A DNA stretch of 64,000 nt from Mycobacterium florentinum (GCF_010730355.1 NZ_AP022576.1:2666001-2730000); one strand, 5' to 3'. Positions 35,301-46,738 are shown, counted from the first letter of the stretch. A program made the numbers and translations. Notes: generated by a model from the sequence alone, not told the origin.

Positions 35301-35303
35301 GAT

Positions 35304-36693
<1,390 letters not shown>

Positions 36694-36697
<4 letters not shown>

Positions 36698-36975
36698 CGG
36701 CGCTTGGCCTTTCGGTCGTCCTTGATGTGGCCCTTGAAGGTGCGCGTCGGCGCGAACTCACCGAGCTTGTGGCCGACCATCGCCTCGGTAACGAACACCG
36801 GGACGTGCTTGCGGCCGTCGTGCACCGCAAAGGTGTGGCCGATGAAGTCGGGAATGATCGTCGAACGACGCGACCAGGTCTTGATGACCTGCTTGCTGTT
36901 CTTCTCGTTCTGTACGTCCACCTTCTTGAGCAGGTGGTCGTCGACGAACGGTCCCTTTTTCAGGCTGCGTGGCAT
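36694..36975 (-). CDS. rpsS: 30S ribosomal protein S19
   Basis: 93 residues, normal length. [20 protein letters not shown] and the [43 protein letters not shown] block are diagnostic of S19. Overlaps rplV by 4 bp. Confidence 0.98.
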
Positions 36976-36993
36976 CTGCTACTCCTCGACTTC

Positions 36994-37836
36994 CTAGCGA
37001 CCGTGCTTCTTGCCGGTGCGCCGGCGTCGGACAATGAGCTTGTTACTGGCCTTGTTCGGCTGACGGGTGCGGCCCTCGGGCTTACCCCACGGGCTGACCG
37101 GGTGGCGACCACCGGAGGTCTTGCCCTCACCACCACCGTGCGGGTGGTCCACCGGGTTCATCACGACACCACGGACGGTCGGGCGCTTGCCCTTCCAGCG
37201 CATACGACCGGCCTTGCCCCAGTTGATGTTCGCCTGCTCGGCGTTGCCCACCTCGCCGACGGTGGCGCGGCAGCGCACATCGACGCGGCGGATCTCACCA
37301 CTGGGCATACGCAACGACGCGTAAGTGCCTTCTTTACCGAGCAACTGGATGCTGGATCCGGCCGACCGCGCCATCTTGGCGCCACCGCCCGGCCGCAGTT
37401 CCACGGCGTGGACCAACGTACCGGCCGGGATGTTGCGCAGCGGCAGGTTGTTACCCGGCTTGATGTCCGCGTTGGCGCCGGACTCCACCACGTCGCCCTG
37501 CGAGAGTCCCTGCGGGGCAATGATGTAGCGCTTCTCGCCATCGAGGAAGTGCAGCAGCGCGATGTTGGCGGTGCGGTTCGGGTCATACTCGATGTGCGCG
37601 ACCTTGGCGTTGACACCGTCTTTGTCGTTACGCCGGAAGTCGATCACCCGGTAAGCACGCTTGTGACCGCCACCCTTGTGGCGAGTGGTGATGCGGCCGT
37701 GGGCATTACGCCCACCGTGCCCGTGCAGCGGGCGCACCAGCGACTTCTCCGGCTCCGAACGAGTGACCTCGGCGAAGTCGGACACGCTCGCGCCGCGGCG
37801 ACCCGGGGTCGTCGGCTTGTATTTGCGAATTGCCAT
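36994..37836 (-). CDS. rplB: 50S ribosomal protein L2
   Basis: 280 residues. [38 protein letters not shown] and the C-terminal [26 protein letters not shown] are L2 signatures; the last contains the conserved His near the peptidyl-transferase centre. Located between rplW (29 bp) and rpsS (18 bp). Confidence 0.98.
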   Translation of the reverse strand: MAIRKYKPTTPGRRGASVSDFAEVTRSEPEKSLVRPLHGHGGRNAHGRITTRHKGGGHKRAYRVIDFRRNDKDGVNAKVAHIEYDPNRTANIALLHFLDGEKRYIIAPQGLSQGDVVESGANADIKPGNNLPLRNIPAGTLVHAVELRPGGGAKMARSAGSSIQLLGKEGTYASLRMPSGEIRRVDVRCRATVGEVGNAEQANINWGKAGRMRWKGKRPTVRGVVMNPVDHPHGGGEGKTSGGRHPVSPWGKPEGRTRQPNKASNKLIVRRRRTGKKHGR

Positions 37837-37865
37837 GTCTTATCAGGTCTTTCTCTCGGGCGCGG

Positions 37866-38168
37866 CTAGGCCGGTGCTCCGAACAGGTCAATCGGCTTGC
37901 TGCCCGGGGCCAGGGTGACAATCGCGCGCTTGGTGCCCTTGCGCTTGCCAAACCCGGTCCGGGTGCGCTTCCGCTTGCCCTGTCGGTTCGCGGTGTTCAC
38001 CGATGCGACCTTGACGGAAAAGATCTTCTCGATAGCGATCTTGATCTGCGTCTTGTTCGAATCGGGGTGCACCACAAAGGTGTACACGTTGTCGTCGAGC
38101 AGGCTGTACGACTTCTCCGAGATGACCGGAGACAGGATGATGTCGCGTGGGTCAGTGACGGTCGCCAT
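37866..38168 (-). CDS. rplW: 50S ribosomal protein L23
   Basis: 100 residues. [29 protein letters not shown] and [27 protein letters not shown] identify L23, the docking site at the exit tunnel for trigger factor and SRP. The start shares a base with the rplD stop. Confidence 0.98.
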   Translation of the reverse strand: MATVTDPRDIILSPVISEKSYSLLDDNVYTFVVHPDSNKTQIKIAIEKIFSVKVASVNTANRQGKRKRTRTGFGKRKGTKRAIVTLAPGSKPIDLFGAPA

Positions 38169-38836
38169 CAGGCCGAAACCTCCACATCGTTGTTGTCCGC
38201 GGTTCCCGTTGCTGCCGCGATGTAGGCGTTGAGCGCCTCGACGCTGAACACCACGTCGTCGGAGCGCAGCACGTCATAGGTGTTGAGCTGACCCGGCGCC
38301 AGGATGTGCACACCGGGCAGGTTGCGCACGCTCTTGGCACCGGCCTCGTCGGTGCTGCCGATGACGACCAGCACCTGCTTGCGATCGGTCAGCGTGCTCA
38401 GAAATGCTTTGGCGCTCTTGGTCGACGGAGTCTGACCCGACACCAGCTCGGTGATCGCGTGGATGCGGCCGTTGCGGGCCCGGTCGGACAGCGCCCCGCG
38501 CAATGCGGCGGCGATCATCTTCTTCGGCGTGCGCTGGCTGTAGTCGCGCGGCTTGGGGCCGTGTACGGTGCCACCACCGGTGAACTGCGGGGCGCGGGTC
38601 GAACCCTGCCGCGCACGTCCGGTGCCCTTCTGCCGGTAAGGCTTACGGCCACCACCGCTGACCTCGCCGCGCGTCTTGGTCGAGTGCGTGCCCTGGCGGG
38701 CCGCCGCGCGCTGCGCGGTGACGACCTGGTGCATCAACGCGATATTGGCGGGGGCGTCGAACAATTCGGCGGGCAGCTCAATCGAGCCATCGACCTTGCC
38801 GTCCGGCGTCTTTACGTCAATTTTTAGCGCTGCCAT
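38168..38836 (-). CDS. rplD: 50S ribosomal protein L4
   Basis: 222 residues. The extended loop [40 protein letters not shown] stretch (here residues ~55-90) lines the exit tunnel. L4 autoregulates the S10 operon in some bacteria. The start overlaps the rplC stop by one base. Confidence 0.98.
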   Translation of the reverse strand: MAALKIDVKTPDGKVDGSIELPAELFDAPANIALMHQVVTAQRAAARQGTHSTKTRGEVSGGGRKPYRQKGTGRARQGSTRAPQFTGGGTVHGPKPRDYSQRTPKKMIAAALRGALSDRARNGRIHAITELVSGQTPSTKSAKAFLSTLTDRKQVLVVIGSTDEAGAKSVRNLPGVHILAPGQLNTYDVLRSDDVVFSVEALNAYIAAATGTADNNDVEVSA

Positions 38837-39489
38837 TACTTCTCACCTCGTTTGATCGCGGTGCGAACCACGACGAGTCCGCCGGTGCGGCCGGGGACCG
38901 CACCCTTGATCAACAGCACGCCGTTCTCGGCATCGACCTTGTGCACCACCAGGTTCTGCACGGTCACCCGGTCGTTGCCCATCCGGCCCGCCATCCGGGT
39001 GCCCTTGAAGACGCGCGCGGGAGTGGCGCAGCCACCGATGGAACCCGGACGACGGTGTACCGCCTGGGCACCGTGGCTGGCGCCCTGGCCGCGGAAGCCG
39101 TGACGCTTCATGGTTCCGGCGAAGCCCTTGCCCTTGGAGGTTCCGGTCACGTCGACATAGGCGCCGTCGGCGAAGATCTCCGCCGTCAGCTCCTGGCCGA
39201 CCTCGTATTCGGCAGCCGCCTCCGGGTTGTCCAGACGCAGCTCGGCCAGATGGCGGCGCGGGTTAACGCCCGCGGCGGTGTACTGGCCCGTGACGGGCTT
39301 GTTGACCTTGCGTGGGCTGATCTCGCCGTAGGCCAATTGCACGGCGCTGTAGCCGTCGAGTTCCGGGGTGCGGATCCGCGTGACCACGTTGGGCCCCGCC
39401 TTGACCACAGTCACCGGCACGACCCGGTTGTTCTCGTCGAACACCTGCGTCATGCCCAGCTTGGTACCCAGAATGCCTTTTCTTGCCAT
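38836..39489 (-). CDS. rplC: 50S ribosomal protein L3
   Basis: 217 residues. [21 protein letters not shown] and [20 protein letters not shown] are L3 signatures. Residue 154 is Cys ([11 protein letters not shown]), the wild-type state at the position where C154R gives linezolid resistance in M. tuberculosis. Sixteen bp after rpsJ. Confidence 0.98.
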   Translation of the reverse strand: MARKGILGTKLGMTQVFDENNRVVPVTVVKAGPNVVTRIRTPELDGYSAVQLAYGEISPRKVNKPVTGQYTAAGVNPRRHLAELRLDNPEAAAEYEVGQELTAEIFADGAYVDVTGTSKGKGFAGTMKRHGFRGQGASHGAQAVHRRPGSIGGCATPARVFKGTRMAGRMGNDRVTVQNLVVHKVDAENGVLLIKGAVPGRTGGLVVVRTAIKRGEK

Positions 39490-39504
39490 GAGTTCGCCGA
39501 TCTC

Positions 39505-39810
39505 CTACTGGATGTTGACGTCGACACTGGCCGGAAGGTCGATGCGCATCAAAGCGTCAACGGTCTTCGGCGTCGGATCAAGAATGTCGATCAACCGCTT
39601 GTGGGTGCGCATCTCGAAGTGCTCCCGCGAGTCTTTGTACTTATGCGGGGAGCGGATGACGCAATACACATTCTTCTCGGTCGGCAGCGGCACCGGCCCT
39701 ACGACGCTGGCACCCGTACGGACGACGGTCTCGACGATCTTGCGCGCCGAGGCGTCAATGGCCTCATGGTCGTAGGCCTTAAGCCTGATGCGGATCTTCT
39801 GTCCCGCCAC
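39505..39810 (-). CDS. rpsJ: 30S ribosomal protein S10 (NusE)
   Basis: 101 residues from GTG 39810 with AGGAGA upstream. [27 protein letters not shown] and [28 protein letters not shown] are characteristic. It also serves as NusE in antitermination. First gene of the S10 operon; the leader upstream is about 280 nt if the promoter at 40094-40121 is used. Confidence 0.98.
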   Translation of the reverse strand: MAGQKIRIRLKAYDHEAIDASARKIVETVVRTGASVVGPVPLPTEKNVYCVIRSPHKYKDSREHFEMRTHKRLIDILDPTPKTVDALMRIDLPASVDVNIQ

Positions 39811-39835
39811 GCTTCTCCTACCCTCACTCCTCTTG

Positions 39836-39855
39836 AGGCCCGGGTATCCGGGCCT
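39836..39855 (-). promoter_or_regulatory. hairpin in the S10 operon leader
   Basis: AGGCCCGG and CCGGGCCT (8-bp perfect stem, loop GTAT) lie 26 bp upstream of the rpsJ start. No T-run follows on the minus strand, so it is not a simple terminator; a leader element for autoregulation or antitermination is possible. Confidence 0.45.
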
Positions 39856-40093
39856 GGTGCCACCGACGCGCCGACTCGACCCGGCCCATCTGGGGCCGAT
39901 CGAGCGCTGCGCCGGATACTGCGCCGCTGTTTACCTGTCGTGGTTCACCGGCCCCCGCGGTCGGGCGTGTCACCCTCACACAGCCTTGTTCGCGGCCAAA
40001 AAATAGTCGCTCCAAGGATGGGACCGGACGCACCCGTTTGGGCGCTGGTCGTATGCCCGGCCAGGCGCGAACCCGGCTCAAGGCAACCCGAAC

Positions 40094-40121
40094 AGTATGC
40101 CCTAGATCATGGCCCAAACAA
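40094..40121 (-). promoter_or_regulatory. putative S10 operon promoter
   Basis: Minus strand TTGTTT (40116-40121) and CATACT (40094-40099) are spaced by 16 bp. This would produce a leader of about 280 nt before rpsJ. Confidence 0.45.
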
Positions 40122-40262
40122 AATCCCGCCCAAATCCCGGCCAGAATCCCGCGACCAGGTCAGATAGGCGATTTCGAATAGTAGCGAGGAGAGTGGTCCT
40201 TCGCCGATGGTCACCCGGCGCTTAGCGTCGGATTTGGGGCGCCGATTCGGGCAAGGGGGACC

Positions 40263-41513
40263 ATGAGCACGCCGATTGTCGACGATGCCGCGAAGGTGTT
40301 GATCGATCCCATCGCCTACACCGACGAGGCGCGATTCCATGCGGCACTGAGCCACCTACGCGCACAGGCACCGGTGTCCCTGGTCGACTGGGAGCCTTAC
40401 CTACCGTTCTGGGCTGTCACCAAGCACGCCGACATCATGCGGATCGAGCGCGCCGACGAATTGTTCGTCAACGAAGCCAGGACCGTGCTCGCTCCCGCCG
40501 AGGTCGACGCGCTGGACCGCGCCCGGCTGGACGCCGGGGTGGGCCTGCGCACGCTGGTCCACATGGACGGCTCCGACCACCGGGCGTTTCGCGCGATCGG
40601 CGCGGACTGGTTTCGGCCCAGGGCGATGCGCGCCCTGCAGGCTCGCATCGCCGACCTGGCCAAGATCCATGTCGACAAAATGGTGGCCGCAGGCAACGAA
40701 TGCGACTTCGTCCAAGAGGTCGCGGCGAACTACCCGCTGTACGTGATCATGTCGCTGCTCGGGCTGCCGGAATCGGACTTTCCCCGCATACTCGCGCTCA
40801 CCCAGGAGCTCTTCGGGGTCAGCGACGCCGAACGTCGCCGCGGCAGCACACCCGAGCAGCAGCTCGAGGTGGTGCTGGAATTGTTCGACTACTTCACCGC
40901 GCTCACCGCGTCGCGGCGCGAACGGCCGACCGAGGACCTGGCCTCGGCGATCGCCAACGCCACGGTCAACGGCAAGCCACTGTCCGACATCGACGCCGCG
41001 TCTTATTACGTCATCGTCGCCACCGCCGGCCATGACACCACCAGCTCGACGATCGCGGGCGGTCTGCGGGCGTTGATCGAAAATCCCGACCAGCGCCGGC
41101 GATTGATCGACAACCTGGGAATGATGCCGTCGGCCGTCGAGGAAATGATCCGCTGGGTGACCCCGGTCAAGGAATTCATGCGCACCGCCGTCAAGGACAC
41201 CACTATTAGCGGCGTACCGATCGCCGCGGGGGAATCGGTGTATTTGTCCTACGTTTCGGCCAACCGGGACGAGGAAGTGTTCGACGAGCCGTTCCGCTTC
41301 GACGTCGGCCGGGATCCGAACAAGCACTTGGCATTCGGCTACGGCGTTCACTTCTGCCTGGGCGCCGCCCTGGCCCGCATGGAGCTGAGCGGCCTGTTCA
41401 CCGAACTGTTGCCGCGGCTGAAATCCATTGATTTCAACGGGGAACCGGAACTCGTCGCCACGACGTTCGTCGGTGGTTTCAAGCACCTGCCGATTCGGTA
41501 CTCGCTGCGCTAG
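40263..41513 (+). CDS. cytochrome P450
   Basis: 416-residue soluble P450. The I-helix oxygen-binding motif is in TAGHDTTSSTIAGGLRALIE, the K-helix ExxR in VEEMIRWVTPVKEF, and the heme ligand Cys in FGYGVHFCLGAALARMEL (about residue 360). It uses electrons from a ferredoxin/reductase encoded elsewhere; the ferredoxin reductase at 53150 is one candidate. No adjacent ferredoxin is present. The 3' end overlaps the convergent TetR gene by 35 bp. Substrate and CYP family are not assigned. Confidence 0.95.
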   Translation: MSTPIVDDAAKVLIDPIAYTDEARFHAALSHLRAQAPVSLVDWEPYLPFWAVTKHADIMRIERADELFVNEARTVLAPAEVDALDRARLDAGVGLRTLVHMDGSDHRAFRAIGADWFRPRAMRALQARIADLAKIHVDKMVAAGNECDFVQEVAANYPLYVIMSLLGLPESDFPRILALTQELFGVSDAERRRGSTPEQQLEVVLELFDYFTALTASRRERPTEDLASAIANATVNGKPLSDIDAASYYVIVATAGHDTTSSTIAGGLRALIENPDQRRRLIDNLGMMPSAVEEMIRWVTPVKEFMRTAVKDTTISGVPIAAGESVYLSYVSANRDEEVFDEPFRFDVGRDPNKHLAFGYGVHFCLGAALARMELSGLFTELLPRLKSIDFNGEPELVATTFVGGFKHLPIRYSLR

Positions 41514-42039
41514 CCCTGCCCTGCGCACGCTGAACGTGCAGGAAACCGTCGACGGCCGCGAGCGCGCATTCCCGATAGTCAAAGTCCGGCAGCGTGGACA
41601 GACGCCCGAGCACCAGCGGACCGATCAGCAGGGCGATCGCCCGGGATCGGTCCACCTCACCGAGTTCCGCGGCCTCCGGGCTGTCGAATAAGGCGTCGAA
41701 CGGCGCGGCGTACTGCGCGGCGATGCGTTCGCGAAGCGTGGTGATCGCCGGGCTGTCGGTGGAGCTGGCGCGGTGGGGCTCCGGCAATTCGTCCAGATCG
41801 CGGCCCAGGGACAGCCAGGACATGGCCGTCATCACCGCGGGCGCTTGCGCCACCGATTCGGCTTGGGCGAGCACCAGGGCGACAAGCCGATCCCGCAGCG
41901 AGCCCTCGTCGGGCGGTATCGGGGACGGCGGTATCAGGCTGTTGAACGCCGCGGCCAGCAAATCATTACCACTCGGGAAGTGGCGATACAGCGTAGCTCT
42001 CGCCACGTTGGCGGTCCGGGTGACCGCTTCCACGGTCAC
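41479..42039 (-). CDS. TetR-family regulator (start codon problem)
   Basis: The coordinates use the first ordinary start codon, GTG 42039 (MTVEAVTRTANVARATLYRHF), giving 186 residues. That start removes helix 1 of the DNA-binding domain. The same frame stays open to 42141 and encodes EGSTDPRPARSRARLLEAAASLLNSGGPSAVTVE, a standard TetR N-terminus. A GGGAGG ribosome-binding site lies at 42145-42150, but the codons at the right spacing are GTC, ACA and ATC; no ATG, GTG or TTG exists in frame upstream. Either a non-standard start (ATC at 42135, or nearby) is used or the start was mutated. Convergent overlap of 35 bp with the P450 suggests a linked role. Confidence 0.85.
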   Translation of the reverse strand: MTVEAVTRTANVARATLYRHFPSGNDLLAAAFNSLIPPSPIPPDEGSLRDRLVALVLAQAESVAQAPAVMTAMSWLSLGRDLDELPEPHRASSTDSPAITTLRERIAAQYAAPFDALFDSPEAAELGEVDRSRAIALLIGPLVLGRLSTLPDFDYRECALAAVDGFLHVQRAQGRASAASTESAGA

Positions 42040-42150
42040 CGCACTGGGGCCCCCGGAGTTGAGCAGCGACGCGGCGGCTTCCAGTAAGCGAGCCCGCGAT
42101 CGCGCGGGTCGCGGATCAGTACTTCCCTCGGTGATTGTGACTCACCTCCC

Positions 42151-42162
42151 TGTTTAGAAACA
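42151..42162. promoter_or_regulatory. palindrome upstream of the TetR gene
   Basis: TGTTTAGAAACA is a perfect inverted repeat with 5-bp arms, immediately upstream of the GGGAGG site of the TetR gene. It is a likely autoregulatory operator. Confidence 0.5.
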
Positions 42163-42309
42163 AGACTATCGGTCCGCCTACGAGGCTATTGGTCTCGAAC
42201 CCTCGCGCGCTCCCGAAGGGATGCGCATCTCATGGTCGATGTCCTGATCCGGCCTGACCAGCGTACTGATGCAGTGAGCATTGGCGGTAGCCCTCGCGGG
42301 CGCGCCTCG

Positions 42310-42560
42310 TCGGCGGCTACACCGTGGCGCCGGCCCGCCTGCTGCTGCCGGCCGGTGCGATCGGTGATCGTTACAGCAGGCGCGGCGTCCCGCTGAACGG
42401 ATTGCAGGTTCGCGGTCGGCTCGGCCGTCGCGATCGCGGTGGCCGCCATCCTGGAAGCACCCAATCGGGGCTGGGGGGATCCGCCGGTGTGGGGCGGCAT
42501 CGGCGCCGCGGCGATCATCGCGGCGCTCCCGGCACTGGTATCGGGATCTACACGGCCTCA
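42310..42560 (+). pseudogene. relic of an MFS (DHA2-type) drug transporter
   Basis: RLLLPAGAIGDRYSRRG is the MFS loop 2-3 motif (GxxxDRxxRR). After a frameshift, FAVGSAVAIAVAAILEAPNRGWGDPPVWGGIGAAAIIAA joins the next helix directly to a segment that normally lies ~120 residues later (the EAPxxGW stretch of 14-helix transporters). Internal deletions and frameshifts make it non-functional. Identified by motif only. Confidence 0.55.
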
Positions 42561-42689
42561 ACGACTTCGGCGATCATGGGTGCGGTTCCTGGCCGGACAG
42601 CTCGGACCGCAAGGGGCCACACTCGCCGAGGGGGCCGAAACCTATTGCGGCGCATTGTTATCGAACGGGGCGGGGACTGAATCGGAATT

Positions 42690-43020
42690 CGCGACAGTCG
42701 AGCCTCGGTGTTGCATCTGCGCGTCCGGGCGGACGATGGCGCCGAATGCCTGCGGGCCGAGCGCTACGGCGAAACGATCGAAGCGGTCAAGGCGCGAGTC
42801 CTCGAGATGACCATCGAGGTCTCCACCCGGGGCGCCGCGATCAACAGGGGCGTCGACAAGGGCGGTCAGGTTCGCACGGCAATGGAGGTACACGACGTAC
42901 CTCGCTTCGGGGCGCACGGCGCGATCGAACGCCGAACTCGTGGAGAAGGTAGCGCGGACCGCCCGCGAATACGGCCGGCCGATTGCCACGCCGTCGCAGG
43001 CGCGCCATCTGATCCTCGTG
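42690..43020 (+). pseudogene. relic of a beta-keto acid cleavage enzyme (KCE/DUF849)
   Basis: The N-terminal part reads LHLRVRADDGAECLRAERYGETIEAVKAR and MTIEVST (from 42708), as in the HxHxRDxDG metal-binding start of 3-keto-5-aminohexanoate cleavage enzymes. The C-terminal part, in another frame, reads TYLASGRTARSNAELVEKVARTAREYGRPIATPSQARHLI (about 42889-43017), the typical C-terminus. The ~200 residues between are deleted and the frame is broken. Not expected to make a functional enzyme. Confidence 0.6.
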
Positions 43021-43097
43021 CGCGACACCCCCCGCACCGGGTTGACGCCGCAACCGAATTTCAACTCGTCTCGTAACACGGACTGCCAAAAGGACAG

Positions 43098-44531
43098 TCA
43101 GGCAACGAATTCCGCCGCGCGGTGTCCGAGCATCACGATGGTCGCGTGCGGACCGCGGCTGGTGATGGCGGGCAAGACCGAGCCGTCGATCACCCATAGG
43201 TTGTCCAGCCCGCGCACGCGACACCGGGGGTCGACGACCGCGTGCGGGTCGTCGTCAGACCCCATCGGGGCACTGGCACACAGGTGCTGCGATGTCGCCC
43301 ACGCCGGTGGCCCGACATATGTTGCCGCACTGGCGAGTTCACGTGCCAACTCGCTGCCGCGGCGCAATGCGGCGACGTCCTCGGGCTCGCTGTCGTAGCG
43401 GTGCTCGATGCGCGGGGGAACGGCCGGATCGGCCGACACCAGCGAGATACGCCCGCGTGCTCGCGGCTGCATCAGCGCGACCCCGAGATGCGGCCAGTCG
43501 GGATGCCCCGCGGTGCCGTCACCCGTCATCGCGACGAACCCGCCCGTGTACGGTCTGATCTCGATGTCCTCGGCGGCGTTGAGTACCACCTCCAGCACGG
43601 GCCGGCCGGTGGCCACCGTCCAGTCGGTGGGCAACACCCACTCCGGGTGATCGCTGCAGAACATTCCCACCGGGAGCGGCGCCGTCACCGGCACGCCGAG
43701 CGCCCGCAACATTGCCTCATCGCCGATGCCGGACAGCATCAGCAGCTGCGCTGTTTGAATAGCACCGGCGCACAAAACGATTCGATCAGCGGTGAGCGTC
43801 GTGGGTCCTTGCGGACCCACCGCGTCGACTCCCGCGGCGGCTGTGCCGTCGAACCGCAATTGCACGGCCCGAGTCCACGACAGCACAGTCAGGTTGGATC
43901 GCCCCAGCGCCGGCAGCAGATATCCGGCGCCCGACCCGATGCGGACGCCGTCGACGATGTTGAGCGGCACCGCACCGACACCCGGGACCAGCTCCGGCCC
44001 GCAATCATTGAGGTCGGCAATCCAGGAAAACCCGGCAGCCCGCGCCGCTGCGATGAAACGTTCACTGGTACCGGTCATTTCGTGGGTTCGGCGCACCCGG
44101 ATCGGCCCGCTGTCACCGTGGGCGGGACCGGTGAAATCCAGGTCGGTCTCGATGGCGCGGAAATGGTCGATAACGTCGGACCACGCCCAGCCCGGTATCG
44201 CGGCACGATCGAAATCGCGCGGCAATCCGCGACAGAAGTACCCACCATTGACCGCCCCGGAACCCCCGACCGTCGCCCCCCGCACGATCGGCAGCTCGCG
44301 AACGGGCTGATCGGTGATGCGGCTGGTGTAGCGCTGCACCAGCGGGCTGCCCGCCCCGATCGGCAGCTGTAGCCCGTTGGCGGTTTGGGCCAGCAGCGCC
44401 GGATCGGCGAGCGCGGGCCCGGCCTCGAGAACGGTCACGGTGCGGCCGGGGTCGGCGGAAAGACGTTCGGCAACAACCGATCCGGCACTTCCGGCGCCGA
44501 CGATCAGCACATCGCTGTGCGTGCTGGTCAA
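43098..44531 (-). CDS. mftG: mycofactocin system GMC oxidoreductase MftG
   Basis: 477-residue GMC-family flavoprotein. The FAD motif VLIVGAGSAGSVVAERLS is near residue 9; the GMC signature region GATVGGSGAVNGGYFCRG and the C-terminal DNLWVIDGSVLPAITSRGPHATIVMLGHRAAEF, with the active-site His region, are present. Family knowledge: MftG reoxidises mycofactocinol, passing electrons to the respiratory chain. Nine bp after mftF in the mftE-F-G unit. Matches the order Rv0695-Rv0696-Rv0697 of M. tuberculosis (recalled). Confidence 0.94.
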   Translation of the reverse strand: MTSTHSDVLIVGAGSAGSVVAERLSADPGRTVTVLEAGPALADPALLAQTANGLQLPIGAGSPLVQRYTSRITDQPVRELPIVRGATVGGSGAVNGGYFCRGLPRDFDRAAIPGWAWSDVIDHFRAIETDLDFTGPAHGDSGPIRVRRTHEMTGTSERFIAAARAAGFSWIADLNDCGPELVPGVGAVPLNIVDGVRIGSGAGYLLPALGRSNLTVLSWTRAVQLRFDGTAAAGVDAVGPQGPTTLTADRIVLCAGAIQTAQLLMLSGIGDEAMLRALGVPVTAPLPVGMFCSDHPEWVLPTDWTVATGRPVLEVVLNAAEDIEIRPYTGGFVAMTGDGTAGHPDWPHLGVALMQPRARGRISLVSADPAVPPRIEHRYDSEPEDVAALRRGSELARELASAATYVGPPAWATSQHLCASAPMGSDDDPHAVVDPRCRVRGLDNLWVIDGSVLPAITSRGPHATIVMLGHRAAEFVA

Positions 44532-44539
44532 GGCGGCGG

Positions 44540-45952
44540 CTAGGTCCGGATCTGCGGTTTGAGCGCGCGCAGGTTACGCTCGCGGACCACGCCCCACCAC
44601 AGCCCGAGGCCGTAAGCCAGGTCGTCGACGCGCTTGAGCAACAGGTAGGTGAGCAGCCCGATCGGCTCGGCCTCGTCGCCGGTGGCGTCCCGGCGGCGCA
44701 GCCAGTCGACCACTCCGTCCATCACGGCCGCGACCACCACGACGCGTCGGCAATGTCGCGACACGATGGCGGCGAGCAACGCGACGGGCCAGTAGTGCCG
44801 ACAGATGGCCGAGGCCAGCTGCAGCGCCGCCGACCACAGACCGCGAGTCGCGATCACCACGACATCGGTGAACGCGGTATCGGCACTGCGCATGGCTTTG
44901 GCGATGCGCCGACCGGTCACGATCGCGATCACGATCGAGGCCACCTGGGACAGGCTGGTGCCGAGCGCCATCAGAATCCACGCCATCAGCGCCCACCCCG
45001 AGATCACCACCGGGGCGGTCTTGTCGGGGTGGCGCACCGACAGCGGTGCCGCGGAACCGCCGTAAAATGCCTTGCGCGCAAGCCAATCCCGCAATTGCGT
45101 GCGGTGATCGTGCGCGACCAGCGCGATCGGTTCGTAGCGCAGCCGGGCGCCCGCCTCGATCAGTCGCCAGCACAGGTCGACGTCCTCGCCGGACTGCATG
45201 GTCTCGTCGAAACCGCCGACCTCACAGATGGCCGAGCGGCGGCAGATGATCGCCGCGCTGGGCACGTAGGACACCGTGCTGTGCGGCAAAACCGGCGCTT
45301 CCCGCTGCCCGAGGTCCAGTGAGGAGTGCACCGCCTCGTACCGGGCCACCACGTTCTCGCTGTGCGCCAAGCCCACGATGCGCGGCGCGACCAGGGCCAC
45401 GGTCGGGTCGCAGAAGTGCCCGAGGAGGGCTTCCAGCCAGCCGCGGCGCGGCGAGACGTCGGAGTCCATGAACGCGACGAAGTCGGTGGTGCATGCGGCC
45501 AGACCGGTGTTGCGCGCCGCTGCCGGACCCTTGCTGCGGGGGTGGTGGAGCACCTCGATATCGCAGTGCGTGCCGGCAAAGTCCGCCTGCTCGATCGGCG
45601 ACAGCGAACCGTCGTCGACCACGATCACGCGCAGACCGCGCAATGAGTTCAACAAACGCCCAACACCAGAAACGTTGTCCCGCACCGGGATTACCACGGT
45701 GACATCGCGGTGCGATGGGCCGCCGGCCGGGCGCGGATGGGCGACGGTGGCGTCCAGCAGAGTGCGGGCCAGCTGAGCGCTGAGGTCGTCGCGGACCTTC
45801 AGCCGGCCATCGGAGAGCATGCCCTGAGCGGCGGGCGCCAGCTTGAGCAGCCGGGTCGGTGAGCCGCCCAGCAGGGCGGAGCCGTCGCCGAGCACCCGCA
45901 CGCGGCGATCGACCTGAACGGCGAACCCGTCCGGCAGTCGAGGCTGACTCAT
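44540..45952 (-). CDS. mftF: mycofactocin glycosyltransferase MftF
   Basis: 470 residues from ATG 45952 ([20 protein letters not shown]), the length I recall for Rv0696; the open frame upstream overlaps mftE and is ignored. A GT2 domain spans about residues 80-320: [18 protein letters not shown], the DxD motif in [12 protein letters not shown] and [13 protein letters not shown]. Hydrophobic segments follow in the C-terminal third. MftF adds glucose units to premycofactocin. The ATG overlaps the mftE stop (ATGA). Confidence 0.95.
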   Translation of the reverse strand: MSQPRLPDGFAVQVDRRVRVLGDGSALLGGSPTRLLKLAPAAQGMLSDGRLKVRDDLSAQLARTLLDATVAHPRPAGGPSHRDVTVVIPVRDNVSGVGRLLNSLRGLRVIVVDDGSLSPIEQADFAGTHCDIEVLHHPRSKGPAAARNTGLAACTTDFVAFMDSDVSPRRGWLEALLGHFCDPTVALVAPRIVGLAHSENVVARYEAVHSSLDLGQREAPVLPHSTVSYVPSAAIICRRSAICEVGGFDETMQSGEDVDLCWRLIEAGARLRYEPIALVAHDHRTQLRDWLARKAFYGGSAAPLSVRHPDKTAPVVISGWALMAWILMALGTSLSQVASIVIAIVTGRRIAKAMRSADTAFTDVVVIATRGLWSAALQLASAICRHYWPVALLAAIVSRHCRRVVVVAAVMDGVVDWLRRRDATGDEAEPIGLLTYLLLKRVDDLAYGLGLWWGVVRERNLRALKPQIRT

Positions 45953-46680
45953 GTCAGCATCCCGTCGGGGCCGGGCGACCAACGCACGATCCGGCGCACA
46001 CAACCGTCGACCATCTCGGAGAAGATGCGCTTGCCCTCGGCCGCAGTGGCGGTGGTCGGGTCCCCCAACACTCCCACCGGGCTGACCGCCGCGACTCCGC
46101 CGGTACGCATCGCGGGGAGCAACTCGGGCAGCGGTGCCCGGTTCCCGGCGAGCCACCGGTCGGTCAGCACATCGGACGGCGAGATATGCAGCAACACCGA
46201 TGTTTCGGTATGGCCGGCATGGGCGTCGGCGCCGGCGGTCGCGCAGGGGCACCACGCGACGTCGCGTCCCTCGGCGCGAAGCGTGGTCACCGCGCGGTGC
46301 AACGCCTCCGCGTTGCCGCCGTGGCCGTTGACAAAGACCAGGCGCTGGGCCCAGCAGGCGGCCGACCTGCCGTACTCGACCAGCAGCATCGTCAGCGCGT
46401 CGGTGCCGATGGAGATCGTTCCGGCGAAACTCTGGTGCTCGCCGCTGGCGCCGTAGGCGATGGCCGGCGCGACCAACCACGCCTGCTCGAGGCTTGCCCG
46501 GGCCCCCCTGGCGACCGCCGTCGCGATGCGGGTATCGGTGTCCAGCGGCAGGTGCGGACCATGTTGCTCGGTCGACCCCAGCGGGATCATTATCGGCGGC
46601 GAGGTGCTCAATAGCTCGCTCGACGTCGCAGCTCCTAATTCGCCGAGTACGGGCACTCGGTGATGGTAGGCCGAATTCAC
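45949..46680 (-). CDS. mftE: mycofactocin precursor peptidase MftE (creatininase family)
   Basis: 243-residue creatininase-like metallopeptidase. Metal and active-site residues are in [32 protein letters not shown] and [15 protein letters not shown]. MftE cuts the modified C-terminal Val-Tyr from the MftA peptide. Starts at GTG 46680. A promoter-like sequence lies 29-58 bp upstream and a 248-bp gap separates it from mftD, so mftE-F-G may be transcribed on its own. Confidence 0.95.
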   Translation of the reverse strand: MNSAYHHRVPVLGELGAATSSELLSTSPPIMIPLGSTEQHGPHLPLDTDTRIATAVARGARASLEQAWLVAPAIAYGASGEHQSFAGTISIGTDALTMLLVEYGRSAACWAQRLVFVNGHGGNAEALHRAVTTLRAEGRDVAWCPCATAGADAHAGHTETSVLLHISPSDVLTDRWLAGNRAPLPELLPAMRTGGVAAVSPVGVLGDPTTATAAEGKRIFSEMVDGCVRRIVRWSPGPDGMLT

Positions 46681-46708
46681 CTGGCGTGCACCAATTGTTG
46701 AGCGTTCA

Positions 46709-46738
46709 AAGTTATTTTTTTTCTGGGTTGTTCATCAA
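46709..46738 (-). promoter_or_regulatory. putative promoter of mftE-F-G
   Basis: Minus strand TTGATG (46733-46738) and TAACTT (46709-46714) with an 18-bp spacer that contains an A-run of eight. The predicted transcript starts about 20 nt before the mftE GTG. The 248-bp gap 46681-46928 is AT-rich compared with its neighbours and holds no gene that I can support. Confidence 0.5.

Larger units (their letters stand above)
39811..40262. other. intergenic region between rpsJ and the P450 gene
   Basis: 452 bp without a supportable gene. It contains a hairpin close to rpsJ (39836-39855), a promoter-like element for rpsJ (40094-40121, minus), and must hold the P450 promoter on the plus strand, where I saw no clear -35/-10 pair. 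Confidence 0.7.

Noticed and set aside
45953..46480. N-terminal extension of mftF
   Set aside because: It overlaps mftE in another frame; ATG 45952 overlaps the mftE stop as in coupled genes.
46714..46724. T-run possibly acting as a plus-strand terminator
   Set aside because: No stem precedes it and no plus-strand gene ends there; it reads as the A-tract of a minus-strand promoter.
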